Position numbers and translations under genes: made by a program | Notes under the pieces: model-generated | Database searches by the model: none | What the model was told of the DNA's origin: nothing | The model's input: the letters and a program-made list of their open reading frames with translations, nothing else | Part shown: positions 8,311-18,814 of the stretch, piece by piece | Position numbering within the stretch: the stretch's first letter is position 1 | Layout: every line of letters begins with the position of its first letter | NCBI RefSeq assembly: GCF_028858725.1 | Contig: NC_084789.1 | Location: 37,145,548 to 37,209,547 of the forward strand | Reading direction: 5' to 3' | From: Colius striatus | Lineage: Eukaryota > Chordata > Aves > Coliiformes > Coliidae | Length of the DNA: 64,000 nucleotides

Positions 8311-11051
8311 CCAGCACTGTGTCACATGTGCAGTTTCTTTCCTGTGGGAGTTATCTCCAATACCATGCTCTTGGCCGTGTCACCTCCCTTTAAAAATACA
8401 TTCTGTCGGTCTAAGTTATACCACTGCGTATGGGAGATACATTGTGTCACAATTGCAGCTGCTTTCCTGTTTGAGCTATCTTCAATAACACTCACTTGTA
8501 CCGCTCAACTAGCAATGAAAAAAAAAACCTGTCAGTTAAGTTTTAGTACTGGCTTGGGAGCTACAAGAAAGCATTAAGGCAGACCTCAACTACATTGTTC
8601 AGTAGATCCCCACGTAGTCTATCAGCCAGCATTGTGTCACATTTGCAGCTACTTTCCTGTGGGAACTATATCCAATCCCAGTCACTTTGACTGCTCAAAG
8701 CCCATTGAAAAAATATTTGCTGTCTATTAATTTATACCACTGAGTATGGGAGCTACAAGAAAGAAGAAAGGCAGACCCCATCTACAGTACGTATTTGGTA
8801 ACCATGTAGTCTATCAGCCAGCACTGTATCACATTTGCAGCTGCTTTCCTTTCGGAGCTATCTCCAATCCCACTCACTTGGACTGCTCAGCTCCCATTGA
8901 AAAAATACATGGTTTCCGTGAAGTTATACCACTTTGTATGGGAGCTACAAGAAAGCAGGAAGGCAGACCCCACCTACAGTAGTAAGTAGTTCCCCATGTA
9001 GTCTATCAGTCTATCACATTTGAACCTGCTTTCCTGTGGAAGCTATCTCTAATAACACTCACTTGTACTGCTCAGATCCCATTGAAAAAATACATGCTGG
9101 CTGTAGAAGTTATACCACTGCGTATGGGACCTACAAGAAAGCAGAAAGGTAGACCCCATCTACATTACATTACTAAGTTGGTCCCCATGTAGTCTATTAG
9201 GCAGCACTGTGTCACATTTGCAGCTGCTTTCTTATGGGACCTATCTCCAATCCCAGTCACTTGGACTGCTCAACTCCCATTGAAAAAATATGTGCTATCT
9301 GTTAAGTTATACCACTGCGTAAGGGACCGACAAAAAAGCAGGAAGGCAGACCCAACCTACAGTAATAAGTAGGCCCCAATGTAGTCTATCAGCCAGCACT
9401 GTTTAAGATTTGCATCTGCTTTCCTGTGGGAGCAAACTTCCATCCCACGCACTTTGACTGCTCAACTCCCTTTGAAAAAAATATATGCTGGTGGTAGTAG
9501 TTATACAACTGCTTATGGGAGCTACAAGAAAACTGGAAGGCAGACCCCACCTACAGTGTTAAGTAGGTCCCCATGTAGTCTATCAGCCAGCACTGTGTCA
9601 CATTTGCACCTGCTTTCCTGTGGGAGCTATCTCAATTCCCACTCACTTTGACTGCTCAACTCCCACTGAAAAAAATATATGCTGTCGGTTAAGTTATACC
9701 ACTGCGTATGGGAGCTACAAGAAAGCAGGAAGGCAGACCCCATCTACATTACTAAGTTGGTCCCCATGTAGTCTATTAGGCAGCACTGTGTCACATTTGC
9801 AACCGCTTTCATTTGGGAGCTATATCCAATCCCACTCACTTGGACTGCTCAACTCCCATTAAAAAAATACAGACTGTTGGTAGAAGTTATAGCATTGCGT
9901 ACGGGAGCTACATGAAAGCAGAAAGGCAGATCACATCTACAGTGCTACGTAGGTCCCATTGTAGTCTATCACCCAGCACTGTGTCACATTTGCAGCTGCT
10001 TTCCTGTGGGAGATATCTTTAATAACACTCACTTGTACTGCTCAGGTACCATTGAAAAAGTATATGCTGTCGGTTAAGTTATACCACTGCGTATTGGAGC
10101 TACAAAAAAGCAGATACGCAGACTGACCTACAGTAGTAAGTAGGTCCCCATGTAGTCTATCAGCCAGAACTGTTTCACATGTGCACCCGCTTTCCTGTGG
10201 GAGCTATCTCCATTTCCACTTACTTCAACTGCTCAGCTCCCATTGAAAAAATACATGCTTTCCGTTATGTTATACCACTGAGTATGGGAGCTACAAGAAA
10301 GCAGGAGGCAGACCCCATCTACAGTACTTAGTAGTTCCCCATGTAGTCTCTCAGTCAGCAATATGTCACATTTGCAGCTGCTTTAACTGTGGGAGTTATC
10401 TACAATCCCACGCTCTTTGCCTCGTCACCTGCCTTCAAAAATACATTCTGTCGGTCTAAGTTATAACACTGGCTATGGCCACTACAAGAAAGCATGAAGG
10501 CAGACCCCAAGTACAGTGGTACGTAGATCCCCATGAAACCTATCAGCCAGCACTGTGTAACCTTTACAGCTGCTCTCCCGTTACACCTACCTCCAATCCG
10601 GGGAGCTTGGCTTGCTCAGCTCCCATTGAAAATACAGGTTGGTGTTTAAAGTTACGCCTCTGCCTCTGGGACCTTTAATAAAGGAGGTACGCAGACCTCA
10701 TCTACAGGGATATGTAGATCCCCGTGTAGTCTATCAGCCGGCAATGTGTCATATTTGCAGCTACTTTTCTGTGGGAGCTATCTTCAATTCTAAGAACTTG
10801 GTCTGTTCAGCTCCCTTTTAAAAAATGAATGCTACCGTTAAAACTTACGCCACTGCATCTGGGCAGTACAAGAAAGCAGGTACGCAGACCCCACCTACAG
10901 TGGTATATAGGTCACATAGTCCATCAGCGTGCACTGTGAAACCTTTGCAGCTGTTTTCCTGTGTGCCCTCTCTCCAATCCCACGCACTTGGCCTGCTCAG
11001 TTGCCTTTGAAAAAATACAGGCTCTCAGTAGAAGTTATACCACTGAGTAAG
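8311..11051 (+). repeat. 193-bp satellite block
   Basis: About fourteen diverged monomers in + orientation. Two monomer types alternate irregularly: one with CACTTGGACTGCTCA followed by CCATTGAAAAAATA, and one with CGCTCTTGGCCT followed by CCCTTTAAAAATACA. ORFs of 60-110 codons on the + strand are read-through of the repeat. No gene is visible. Confidence 0.93.
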
Positions 11052-11374
11052 TGTAGAGAATTTTTTGGAGACTTGGCTAGAGGAAAGAAGACATGATAGA
11101 ATAAAGCTGGTTAGACCGTAAGCATTAAGCGATAAGGTATTGGACGTGATGTCCTTGAGCAAGGGAGTTGTATGATAACAGGATGAGAAAACAGGAACTT
11201 AGTTTTGGTTGAGCAGTAACAAGCATCCGAAGTATGTTGAAACAGGGTCAGGATTGACATTTAACTGGTAACCAATGATGAGCTTAGCTTTTGCAATATG
11301 TGTGAGCCTGATTATTGTAAAGTTGAGACTTGCTCAGCACTACAGGATGTGACTGTCTCCCGTTGTCTTCATCA
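11052..11374 (+). mobile_element. ERV-C1 5' LTR
   Basis: About 323 bp, from TGTAGAGAATTT to ...GTCTTCATCA. It is shorter than the 3' LTR (366 bp): the AATAAA region is partly lost and the TATATAAG segment is missing. Confidence 0.88.
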
Positions 11375-11376
11375 AA

Positions 11377-11394
11377 TGGTGACCCCGATGTGAT
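11377..11394 (+). promoter_or_regulatory. Primer binding site, tRNA-Trp-like (ERV-C1)
   Basis: TGGTGACCCCGATGTGAT, one base from the tRNA-Trp primer site of avian leukosis-type viruses, 2 nt after the LTR. Confidence 0.87.
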
Positions 11395-11568
11395 AGAGAC
11401 TTGGTGTCACGGCAGAGCGACAAAGGGGTTCGGGTCCTATGCAGCAAGGATGGCAATAAGCGTGAAAATAAGGAATACGCCGTGACCTGGGTGACCGTAT
11501 AGACGAGCCCAGCCGATACGTGCTGCTGGACCTTGAAGGACTGCAACAGCGCACTGACGATAATAGAT

Positions 11569-11835
11569 ATGGAAAGGCAAGTGGCATATGATTTATTTAC
11601 TGCATTCTTGCAGAAGCGGCAGATAAAGGGTATAGATCTGCAAAAGGATCTACCAGGGTTGTTAGCTTATGGGTATGCTAAGGGAGTGTTTCAGAATCCA
11701 CATACAGTGCATGAATTGAGCGAATGGCGTAAATTTGGGGATTTGCTGTGGGAAGCTACCCTGGAGGACGAAAAGACAGCTAAAAAGTTAGGGAAGCTTT
11801 GGAGGATAGTGCACAATGAGTTACTGCAACATTAG
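11569..11835 (+). pseudogene. gag: ERV-C1 gag, matrix part
   Basis: Start chosen at the ATG at 11569, which is also conserved in C3 (58913). The product has a compact helical matrix-like domain (LFTAFLQKRQIKGIDL, LPGLLAYGYAKGVFQ, WRKFGDLLWEATLED) and a stop TAG at 11833-11835 where C3 has CAG. There is no N-terminal Met-Gly, so unlike gamma-type Gag it would not be myristoylated in the usual way. The 5' leader is about 175 nt. Confidence 0.75.
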
Positions 11836-12970
11836 GCAGAAAAGAAGGCTGCTAAGCACTCATCAGCAGCATAGAGTAAGAATAAAAACTATGAGCATGA
11901 CTGGTTCCAATGCACCCCGCTGGCTCCTACCATCTCAAAAGTAATTCTACCCCTCCCGCATGTAGAAAATGACCGTGGAGGCACGGACGGAGTACGGGAA
12001 CCATATGAGCCATCAGTCCCTCCTGGGGAACGAGAGTGCCGGCCTAAAGAGCCCCCGCCTCCGCCCCCCCCACTTGGTGAGCCTGTCCCTGGGGCAGAGA
12101 GAGAACTGGCAGAGGCCATTGCAAGTGAGCGGAGGGAGACTTGGGCTGCACTCGCAAAGAATTGTCTGGGAAAAGGGGATGGCGATGCACTGGAAGCAGC
12201 CAGAACTTTGGCGTTGCCACTGGTATTCCAACCCATTGTGGGGGGAGGTATGTAAGCAACAATTTCTGCTCTGGATTGGAGGTTGTTATCCCAGTTGCGG
12301 TCCACAGACAGCCAGTTCGGGGTAAATAGTGAACCAGTGAAACAAATGATTGACTATGTATGGGGAACCCAGTTGCTACTGCCCGCTGACTGTCGAGGCA
12401 TAGTAAAACTTATTTATACACAACATCAGCAGCTGTTATTTAATGCACATTGGCAGGCATTAGTGAATGAAAGTGTTGCAACTCAGCGTCAGCAAGGCGA
12501 CCCTCTCTATGGTGTGACGGTGGAAGAGCTGATGGGTTTGGGACCCTTCCTCCGTACGGAGGCTATAAAAAAGGTAAAGGATCCAGGTGGAGTGCCAATA
12601 TATATGGACAAGGTCGGTATGAAATGTTCGGGACCTTTATTGATAAAGTTGCCTCCGCCATAGAGAGGGCTGGAGTTCCAGAATATATGCGTGGCGCCTT
12701 TCTAAAACAATGCGCCCTACAGAATTGTAAACCAACTACCAGGACAGTAATGAGTACGTTAGGAGCCAATTGGTATCGTATGGCCCAGGTCCCGACAGGT
12801 CAACAAGCTTTTCTCATGGAAGCTATTAAGGAACTGGGATAGGGATTAAAGGAACAAGCGAAAGCGACTCAGAATCAGGTGTTAGCCGCCCTTGCAGCCC
12901 TTCAAGCATCCGCAGTGACCTTCAAGGGTCTCTTCAAGTGGACGAATAAAGTTTTACCGGAAGTGTGGCG
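11836..12970 (+). pseudogene. gag: ERV-C1 gag, proline-rich and capsid parts
   Basis: After a stop, a linker with a run of seven prolines (near 12055-12078) leads into a capsid N-terminal domain (frame 12283-12663: VKQMIDYVWGTQLLLPAD, LLFNAHWQALVNESVA) and a capsid C-terminal domain (12624-12842: FGTFIDKVASAIERAGV, MSTLGANW), in different frames. A retroviral major-homology-like segment lies near 12624-12680. Zinc knuckles of nucleocapsid are absent because a deletion joins gag to RT at about 12972. Confidence 0.72.
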
Positions 12971-12971
12971 G

Positions 12972-13650
12972 AATGGTTCAGCGTACAGCTCCATGGAAAT
13001 ATCTCGGATGGTCTTTATCAGAACAGCTCGTAGTGCCACAGAAGCTACAGCTCCAACTACAAATAAAGACCCCGAATGATGCTCAAAAGCTTTTAGGGGA
13101 TCTGCAATCGTTAAAACCAATAGTGGGAATACCCAATGAGTTGTTAGAAAAACTACGACCACTTTTGAAAGGAACCAACCCCACGCGTCAAATACAGGTA
13201 ACACTAGAGCTTCAGGATGTGCTTCTACAAATTATGGACCGTGTCATACAAGGGCAGGTCCGACGTCACGATGTTGACTTACCTATTGACTTAACCATCT
13301 GGTATAGCACAAAGTATTTGCTTGGGGCCTTGACACAATCTCAAAAGAAAACAGGGAAGGTATGGGTTCTAGAACGGACTTCCCCAGCCTTAAAACCAAC
13401 AAAAACCCTTTTTAAAAAAATTGAGATGTTGGTGGGACGAATAAAAAATGGTCGTGAAAGAGCATTACAAGTAACTGGTGCTGAGCCGCATACGATAAGG
13501 ATACCAATGAAAAAGGACTCTTTACCATGGTATTTAGACAATACAGAATACCTGAAAGGGCTCCTGAATGTCGTTACAGACTCGTTCTATGTCGCGGGTA
13601 TCGTAGAGAGAATCGAGGACGCCTCCATTAAGGAAGTGCAGAATCCCAGA
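12972..13650 (+). pseudogene. pol: ERV-C1 RT thumb/connection and RNase H remnant
   Basis: Begins at the deletion junction with APWKYLGWSLSEQ (end of the RT palm in C3) and continues openly through thumb and connection (KLLGDLQSLKPIVGIPNE, TLELQDVLLQIMDRVIQG). At about 13545 it jumps to the end of RNase H, where a TDSFYV motif holds one catalytic aspartate. The YMDD palm is missing. The open frame reported over this part is 269 codons, but it spans two deletions. Confidence 0.82.
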
Positions 13651-13779
13651 CTATTTGAATTATTAATACAGCTGCAGAAGGCAATAAAGCTTAGGGAGCA
13701 TGTCAGGAGCACATCAGGAGTCATAAATGGGACATTGGGCTGGGACAAGGTAACGCTAGGGCAGATAAGCTGGTTACAG

Positions 13780-14720
13780 TGACATATAACATGCCTTTGT
13801 TATAACAGATACTAGCCAGAGAAGCACACTCCCTGTTTCATCAGTATGCACGGGGCTTACACCGATAGTTTCAATTATCGCTAAAGGATGCAAAGGCTAT
13901 TCTTAGAGCTTGTCCCATTTGTAGTCATCAGAATAGAGTTGTTGGTTTAGGCTTGGGGGTGAACCCTAGAGGATTATCTGCAAATGAAATTTGGCAGATG
14001 GATGTCACTCATGTGGCAGAGTTTGGAAGACTAAAATATGTGCATGTAACCATAGACACATGGAGCAAATTCGTTTGGGCAACAGCACAGACAGGGGAGA
14101 GGGCCATACATGTGGAGTGTCATTTATATAGTTGTTTTGCGGTAATGGGAATTCCTCAGAAAATAAAGACAGACAATGGGCCAGCCTATATAAGTAGAAG
14201 CATAGAACAGTTCACGAGTCAATGGGGAGTTGAATATGTAGCAGGGATTCCCCATTCCCCCACAGGACAGGCCATAATAGAAAGAGCTAATGGGACTCTA
14301 AAAAGAAATCTTGGTAAATATGGGGATGTGAAAGACCCACATATGAAATTGTTAAAGGCTTTATTTGTTATGAACCACCTGTGTGTGTTTGGGGAACAGA
14401 AGCTACCACCTGTAATAATGCATCATAATCCAAAGGCACAAAAGGAGAGAAAGAAAGAAATATGGGTTAAATATCGTGACCCTAAAACAGGGATATGACA
14501 GCCTCCGACCAAAGTATTATACTGGGGACGTGGGTATTTGTGTGTTGATTCTCCCACAGGATGCATTTGGGTGCCAGCCAGGTCGACAAAAGCTGTCCTT
14601 GAAGCTGCAGAGATCAAACCATTTGACAAAAATAGATAGGAAGAGATTGCAGAATAAATACACCCTCGTCTTGCGGTCATTGGAGGACTGGCTAACAATC
14701 AAAAGACTGAAGGTTATATA
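13780..14720 (+). pseudogene. pol: ERV-C1 integrase remnant
   Basis: The zinc-binding region (13800-13930) is broken by stops. The catalytic core is open at 13953-14498: the three acidic residues of the DDE triad are in QMDVTHVA, KTDNGPAY and ERANGTLK. A stop at 14497 cuts the C-terminal domain, which continues in another frame to about 14720 (WVPARST, then VLRSLEDW). The integrase inserts viral DNA into the host; this copy is broken. Confidence 0.85.
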
Positions 14721-14750
14721 ACAAAAAGACAGTGAATTTAATGAATAATA

Positions 14751-15541
14751 ATGAGGTGTTTTGTTATAACCATAGCTTTTAATGTAACTATAAAAGTTAA
14801 CAGCTTGACGCATTTTAATCAGCTTAGACATAATATTTGGATAACCTTTGCTAGTCAAAGTGGTCAATCATCTCTTTGTCTTAGTTTGGGAGGGGTTACT
14901 AATCCTTTTAAAACGTGTTTGATAGGATTGCCCGTGTGGAATCTGGAGGAATTTTGTGGACTAGTAGACAATAACACCTTGTGTAATAGGACGGGGCTGA
15001 ACACAATTAGCGGTGATCACGATCACTTGGATGGGAAACGTCAATGTGAGATAAGTAAGTCCCTTAATACCACATTAGCCTCACCCCCTGAGGAAATAGA
15101 CATGTTTGGAAGTGCCGATGCAAGCTTTGATACTAATGGAACTGGGGGAAAATTGGATAAGTTTTATGTCACGGGATATCCATGACTTTAATAGAAATCG
15201 AAAATATTGGGCCACCTTAGACTCTGAAGTCAGCAATGGTATTTAAGCAATTGTATTCAAGCTGTAATGTCTCTAGTATTACATCACCGAAGAAATTGCC
15301 CACGGGTATATTTTTAATCTGTGGAGAAAGGGCCTGGAACGGAATACCAGTAAATCCCCCGGGTGGACCCTGTTATTTGGGGAAACTCTCTTTATTCCAG
15401 CCTAACTTAACCACGCTAATGCAGCTTCCTGACCATAATAATAGTTCCCGCAAAAAAACGTAGTTATTATGAGTTATTATGAGTTATTATGAGCAAGTCA
15501 TTGTTGCCACCCTTTTGCCAGGATGAGCAGCTAATAAGGCC
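14751..15541 (+). pseudogene. env: ERV-C1 env surface subunit remnant
   Basis: The frame opens at ATG 14751 with a short hydrophobic signal-like start and contains several N-glycosylation sites (NNT, NRT, NTT, NGT). It closes at 15183 by a stop shared with C3, and continues in other frames ([16 protein letters not shown]). The furin-type site at about 15450-15462 is disrupted by one extra A compared with C3, followed by a local triplication of TATTATGAGT. SU would bind the receptor; this copy cannot be made. Confidence 0.75.
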
Positions 15542-16090
15542 ATGAACTTGGCTAAAAAGTTAGGATGTTGGACTAAAGATGAGTTAAATAAAACCTCAGA
15601 AATGATTGATATGTTAACAGCTGATGTTCAAAGTGTAAATCATGCTGTGTTACAAAACAGAGCTGCCATAGTCTTTTTATTATTAGCCCACGGACATGAA
15701 TGTGAAGAATTTGAGGGCATGTGTTGTATGAACCTGTTGGACCATTCTGCCTCGATACATGCCAAACTGAAAGAACTTCAACAGGGATTCCATCAGTTGA
15801 AACAAGAAGAGGGATTAAGACTTGAAGGATGGCTTAAGGGATGGGGAAGAGGCCCTTGGTTGCAAAATGTTATAATGTATGGAATTGACTTTATGGATAT
15901 TGTTTTATTTGTATTGTTAGTGTTTCCCTGTTTTATAAATTGTATTCAACGGACAATAGAAAGAACACTTGAGAGGATGTGGCAGGCTAATGTCATTGTC
16001 CAAAAAGAAAACGGGGGAAGTGTGGGGAGTTTTGTGGAGACTTGGCTAGAGGAAAGAGGACATGATAGACTACTGCTAGTTAAGCAGTAA
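15542..16090 (+). CDS. env: ERV-C1 env transmembrane subunit ORF
   Basis: Open for 182 codons from an internal ATG. It has a heptad-repeat helix, the sequence leading into the disulfide region, and a CX6CC motif (CEEFEGMCC), then a membrane span (IVLFVLLVFPCFINC) and a short basic tail that runs into the LTR. CX6CC TM subunits with covalently joined SU are known from gammaretroviral and avian alpharetroviral Env. It lacks the fusion peptide because the start is inside TM, so this is the C-terminal part of a broken env. Confidence 0.8.
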   Translation: MNLAKKLGCWTKDELNKTSEMIDMLTADVQSVNHAVLQNRAAIVFLLLAHGHECEEFEGMCCMNLLDHSASIHAKLKELQQGFHQLKQEEGLRLEGWLKGWGRGPWLQNVIMYGIDFMDIVLFVLLVFPCFINCIQRTIERTLERMWQANVIVQKENGGSVGSFVETWLEERGHDRLLLVKQ

Positions 16091-16386
16091 GCATTAAGCG
16101 ATAAGATATTGGACCCTTGCTCAAGGACGTGGTGTCCTTAAGCAAGAGAGTTGTATGATAACAGGATGAGAAAACAGGAACTTAGTTTGGGTTGAGCAGC
16201 CACAAGCATCCAAAGTATGTTGAAACAGAGGCAGGATTGACATTAAACTGGGAACCAATGATGAGCTTAGGTTTTGCAATATGTATGAGCCTGATTATTG
16301 CATGTATATAAGAGTTGTATCTTTGCAAATAAAGTTGAGAATTGCTCAGCTCTATAGGATGTGACTGTTTCCCGTCGTCTTCAGCA
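16001..16386 (+). mobile_element. ERV-C1 polypurine tract and 3' LTR
   Basis: The purine tract AAAAAGAAAACGGGGGAAG precedes the LTR, which spans 16021-16386 (366 bp), TGTGGGGAG...CTTCAGCA. It has TATATAAG at 16305-16312 and AATAAA at 16328-16333, only 15 nt apart, so R must be very short, as in avian alpharetroviruses. Confidence 0.88.
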
Positions 16387-17739
16387 AGTATGGCAGCTAC
16401 AAGAAAGCAGGAATGGAGACCCCACCTACAGTAGTAAGTAGGTCCCCATGTAGTCTATCAGCCAGCACTGTGTTATATTTGCAGCTATTTTCCTGTGGGA
16501 GTTATCTACAATCCCATACACTTGGCCTGCCCAGTTCACTTTGAAAAAATACATGCTGCCGGTAAAACTTACGCCACTGCATATGGGCACTACAAGAAAG
16601 CAGGTACGCTGACCCCACCTAAAGTGATATGTAGGTCACATTGTAGTCTATCAGCCTGCACTGTGCAACCTTTGCAGCTGTTTTCCTGTCAGAGCAATGT
16701 CCAATCCCACGCTCTTGTCCTGCTCACCGACCCTTGAAAATACAGACTGTCCGTAGAAGTTATACCACTGCGTATGTGAGCTACAAGAAAGCAGGAACGA
16801 AGACTCCACCTACAGTAGTAAGTAGGTCCCCATGTAGTCTATCAGCCAGCATTGTGTCACATATGCAGCTGCTTTCCTGTGGGCGCTATCTCCAATCCCA
16901 GTCACTTGGACTGCTCAACGCCAATTGAAAAACTCTATGCTGTCGGTTAAGTTATACCTCTGCGTATGGGAACTACAAGAAAATATGAAGGCAGACGCCA
17001 CCTACAGTAGTAAGTAGGTCCCCATGGAGTCTCTCAGCCAGCACTGTGTCGCCTTTGAAGCTGCTTTCCTGTGAGAGCTATCTCTAATTCCACGCTCTTG
17101 GCCTCGTCAGCTCCCTTTAAAAATAGAGACTGTCAGTAGAAGTTATACCACTGCGTATGGGAGGTACAAGAAAACAGAAAGGCAGACCCCAACTACAGTG
17201 TTAAGTAGGTCCCCATGTAGTCTATCAGCCAGCACTGTTTCACATTTGCAGTTCTTTTCTTGTGGGTGCTATCTCCATTCCCTGTCATTTGGACTGCTCA
17301 GGTCACATTAAAAAAATACATGCTGGCGGTAGAAGTTATACCGCTGCCTATGGGAGCTACAAGCAAGCACGAAGGAAGACCCCACCTACAGTAGTAAGTA
17401 TATCCCCATGTAGTCTCTCAGCCAGCAGTGTGCCACCTTTGCAAATGCTGTGCTGTGGGAGCTATCTCCAGTCCCACGCTCGTAACCTCGTCAGCTCCCT
17501 TTAAAAACACATTCTGTCGGCAGAAGTTATACCACTGCGTATGGGAGCTACAAGAAAGCAGGAACGTAGACCCAATCTGCAGTACTAAGTAGGTCTCCAT
17601 GTAGTCTATCAGCAAGCACTATGTCATATTTGCACCTGCTTTGCTGTGGGCGCTATCTCCAATCCCAGTCACTTGGACTGCTCAAATCCCATTGAAGAAA
17701 TATATGCTGTCGGTTAAGTTATATCACTGCGTATGGTAG
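16387..17739 (+). repeat. 193-bp satellite block
   Basis: About seven monomers in + orientation between C1 and D1, with both monomer types. No gene is visible. Confidence 0.93.
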
Positions 17740-18293
17740 TGTAGTGGGTCTGGGATGGTAGTGATTTTCCATAGCAGCTCCTGCAGTGCTACGCTTACTG
17801 TTGATATCAATATTATGACTACCTCTCACATAGCATCAGGGCTGTCCATCCAGCATTCCTTCCCCCACCTGCACCAATAGCTGTGGATGGGCATGGTCTT
17901 GGGAGGGACCACGGCCAGGACAGCTGACCTAGGCTGACCAAGGAGATACTCCATAGCATATGATGTCAGCTCAGTGATCTAAACTGGGGGAGAGGAGCAG
18001 GAAGGGCAGGCGAGATTCATTTCTGGCCTTCCAAAAGCAACCGCTACGCGTACTGAAGCCCTGCTTCTCGGGAGGTGGCCGGACATCGCTGCTGATGGGA
18101 AGTAGAGATTAACAGCTTTGTCTGCTTTTGCTTTCCTTCCAGAGCGCGGCTTTGCTGCTTCTTTATTAAACTGCTTTTATCTCAACCCACGAGACTCCCA
18201 TCTTATTTCCTCCCCTTCCCTGGCTTGCTGAGGAGGTGGGGGATAAAGCAGTGTGGTGGGCACCTGGCATCCAGTCAGGCTCAAACTACCACA
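17740..18293 (+). mobile_element. ERV-D1 5' LTR
   Basis: About 554 bp, TGTAGTGGGTC...AACTACCACA, with imperfect terminal inverted repeats (TGTAGTGG / CTACCACA). An ATTAAA near 18165 may act as polyadenylation signal. It aligns with 23793-24350 (+), 45285-45840, 51349-51740 and 56949-57504 (-). Confidence 0.9.
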
Positions 18294-18300
18294 GCCCTTT

Positions 18301-18318
18301 TGGCGCCCAACGTGGGGC
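18301..18318 (+). promoter_or_regulatory. Primer binding site, tRNA-Lys1,2-like (ERV-D1)
   Basis: TGGCGCCCAACGTGGGGC is identical to the tRNA-Lys1,2 primer site of Mason-Pfizer-type viruses. It lies 7 nt after the LTR, an unusually long gap that D2 shares. Confidence 0.88.
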
Positions 18319-18366
18319 GAGATAATAGCAGTTTTACATTAACTGCATTGCAATTACAGTAAGCCA

Positions 18367-18754
18367 ATGAGTGCAAAGTTCCTGTGCTGGCCAGGGAGCC
18401 TTGCTGTTATGCAGCTTATCTTACACTTTCTAATGTTTGGGAACACGATGCTACTAACATTGGCTCTGTGCTGTGCTTTAACCTTAATAGCTTTGCTAAG
18501 CTGGCTATATGATTTTATTTAAAAGGATGAAAGGGCCTGGGAACATGATGGCCCAAATAATAATAGCAAGTCTCATTCTGTTACTGATGGATTTACTGTG
18601 CTGTGGGAGCTATCTTGTGGAGGCCATGGGGCAAAGCATCTCTTTCCCCTCAGCTCGGACTGATCTAGACAATTTTGTTATACAGACTTCCCAGGCCCTT
18701 AGTCACCCTTATATGAGAGTTTTAATATTACTAATTAACATGGTTGGTATATGA
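18367..18754 (+). pseudogene. ERV-D1 leader ORF (broken copy)
   Basis: Counterpart of the 126-codon ORF of D2 (50895-51275). D1 starts at the same ATG (18367), just after a GTAAGC donor-like site, and encodes the first hydrophobic segment. One extra base then creates a TAA near 18520 (GATTTTATTTAA against GATTTCGTGAAA in D2). The second half is open again at 18509-18754 in the original reading. The stop TGA at 18752 overlaps an ATG (ATATGA). Function unknown. Confidence 0.65.
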
Positions 18755-18814
18755 CATATTTTGTGGAATCTGGACTCATCTGGGTATCAGAGAGGACAAA
18801 TTTGCGATGGAAAC

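Larger units (their letters stand above)
11052..16386 (+). mobile_element. ERV-C1, alpharetrovirus-like provirus
   Basis: LTR, tRNA-Trp-like primer site, gag, partial pol and env, polypurine tract, LTR. The flanks read AGTAAG on the left and AGTATG on the right, a 6-bp target duplication with one mismatch, in the satellite context CACTGCGTATGGGAG. Six-base duplications are typical of avian alpharetroviruses. Deletions remove nucleocapsid, protease and the RT palm (junction near 12972) and the first part of RNase H (near 13545). Confidence 0.9.

Noticed and set aside
8311..11051. Regular direct repeats as a CRISPR array
   Set aside because: The units are long contiguous monomers without unique spacers, in a vertebrate context.
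11377..11394. tRNA-like matches at primer sites as tRNA genes
   Set aside because: Only 18 nt complementary to a tRNA 3' end are present, next to LTRs. No cloverleaf was found.
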